Source of the DNA: Porphyra umbilicalis
Taxonomy: Eukaryota > Rhodophyta > Bangiophyceae > Bangiales > Bangiaceae
Direction of reading: 5' to 3'
Length of the DNA: 64,000 bases
NCBI GenBank assembly: GCA_002049455.2
Contig: KV918789.1
Coordinates: 62,001-126,000, forward strand
Position numbers and translations under genes: made by a program. Every line of letters begins with the position of its first letter. Positions within the stretch are counted from its first letter, which is position 1. The notes below the pieces were generated by a model. That model saw only the letters and a list, made by a program, of their open reading frames with translations. It was not told the origin of the DNA and searched no databases. Positions 63,751 through 64,000 of this stretch are shown here, in pieces.

Positions 63751-64000
63751 TCCGTCTTCCTTCGTGACTCTTTCTCTGGCCACATTTCTATCTCATTCTG
63801 TGTCGCCCTTTTACTCTTGTTGGCATACACCATTGTAGTCGGCTATGCACCGCTCAGCTGCGGTGGGCTGTCGCCTTCGTCGGCCGGCGTCCTCTTCTGC
63901 TGCTCAGCCTCAAGTCGACCGTCAGCGCGGAAGAGACGGACCATCGCCTGTACCAGGTTCTCAATCCGTACAGCGAGCACTACCCGTCGGACCCAGTCCC
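63751..64000 (+). other. Window end, possible partial exon
   Basis: From about 63906 one plus-strand frame, running off the window, reads like ordinary protein (SLKSTVSAEETDHRLYQVLN then PYSEHYPSDPV). A pyrimidine-rich stretch ending CTGCTCAG just before it could be a splice acceptor. No start codon or family is recognisable, so this is only a candidate. Confidence 0.25.

Noticed and set aside
1-64000. tRNA genes and CRISPR arrays
   Set aside because: No T-loop-like GTTCGA motif was found in a context that could fold as a tRNA. No short direct-repeat/spacer array is present; the regular arrays found (360 bp and 25 bp) are contiguous tandem repeats.

Overview
The window looks like nuclear DNA of a red alga, most likely a bangiophyte such as Porphyra or Pyropia. 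Genes are eukaryotic: cullin-3, Sly1, NAP1, NC2-alpha and IBA57. Base composition is very GC-rich. Introns are few and short (257-670 bp). Proteins carry long Ala/Gly/Pro tracts. One nuclear gene encodes a phycobilisome-degradation (NblA-type) protein, which points to an organism with phycobilisomes. The genus is inference; no organism-specific marker was checked.

Layout. 1-8.2 kb: GC-rich, repeat-laden DNA with a 25-bp minisatellite, short dispersed repeats and one uncertain Ala-rich ORF. 9.0-18.1 kb: a mobile-element graveyard. It holds a decayed gene built from 360-bp repeats and split by a 399-bp TA-flanked MITE, a second inverted-repeat element, and a broken Crypton-like tyrosine recombinase with a Cys-rich companion ORF. 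20.5-36.4 kb: housekeeping genes for a PGAM-fold phosphatase (+), M1 aminopeptidase N (-), a CHORD-like zinc protein (+), a PITH protein (+), cullin-3 (-), an MRNIP-like protein (+) and a DUF1990 protein (-, one intron). A MITE cluster lies at 26.3-26.9 kb. 38-52.3 kb: very GC-rich genes for a RING-H2 protein (+), Sly1 (-), a Cys-rich secreted protein (-), a HAD hydrolase (-), NAP1 (+) and IBA57 (+). Several of these change frame exactly at long G/C homopolymers. 52.7-63.7 kb: a large SNF1/SnRK-like pseudokinase (-, one intron), a nuclear NblA-like protein (+, one intron) and NC2-alpha/DRAP1 (+, one intron).

The genes do not form a pathway or operon. Roles cover protein turnover (cullin-3, RING-H2, aminopeptidase, NblA), membrane fusion (Sly1), chromatin and transcription (NAP1, NC2-alpha), Fe-S assembly (IBA57) and DNA-damage response (MRNIP-like). 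The two most interesting items are the nuclear NblA-like gene and the kinase that keeps its ATP-site lysine but has Cys for the catalytic Asp. The TA-flanked MITEs, whose insertion can be verified arithmetically inside the 360-bp repeat array, are the cleanest mobile-element evidence.
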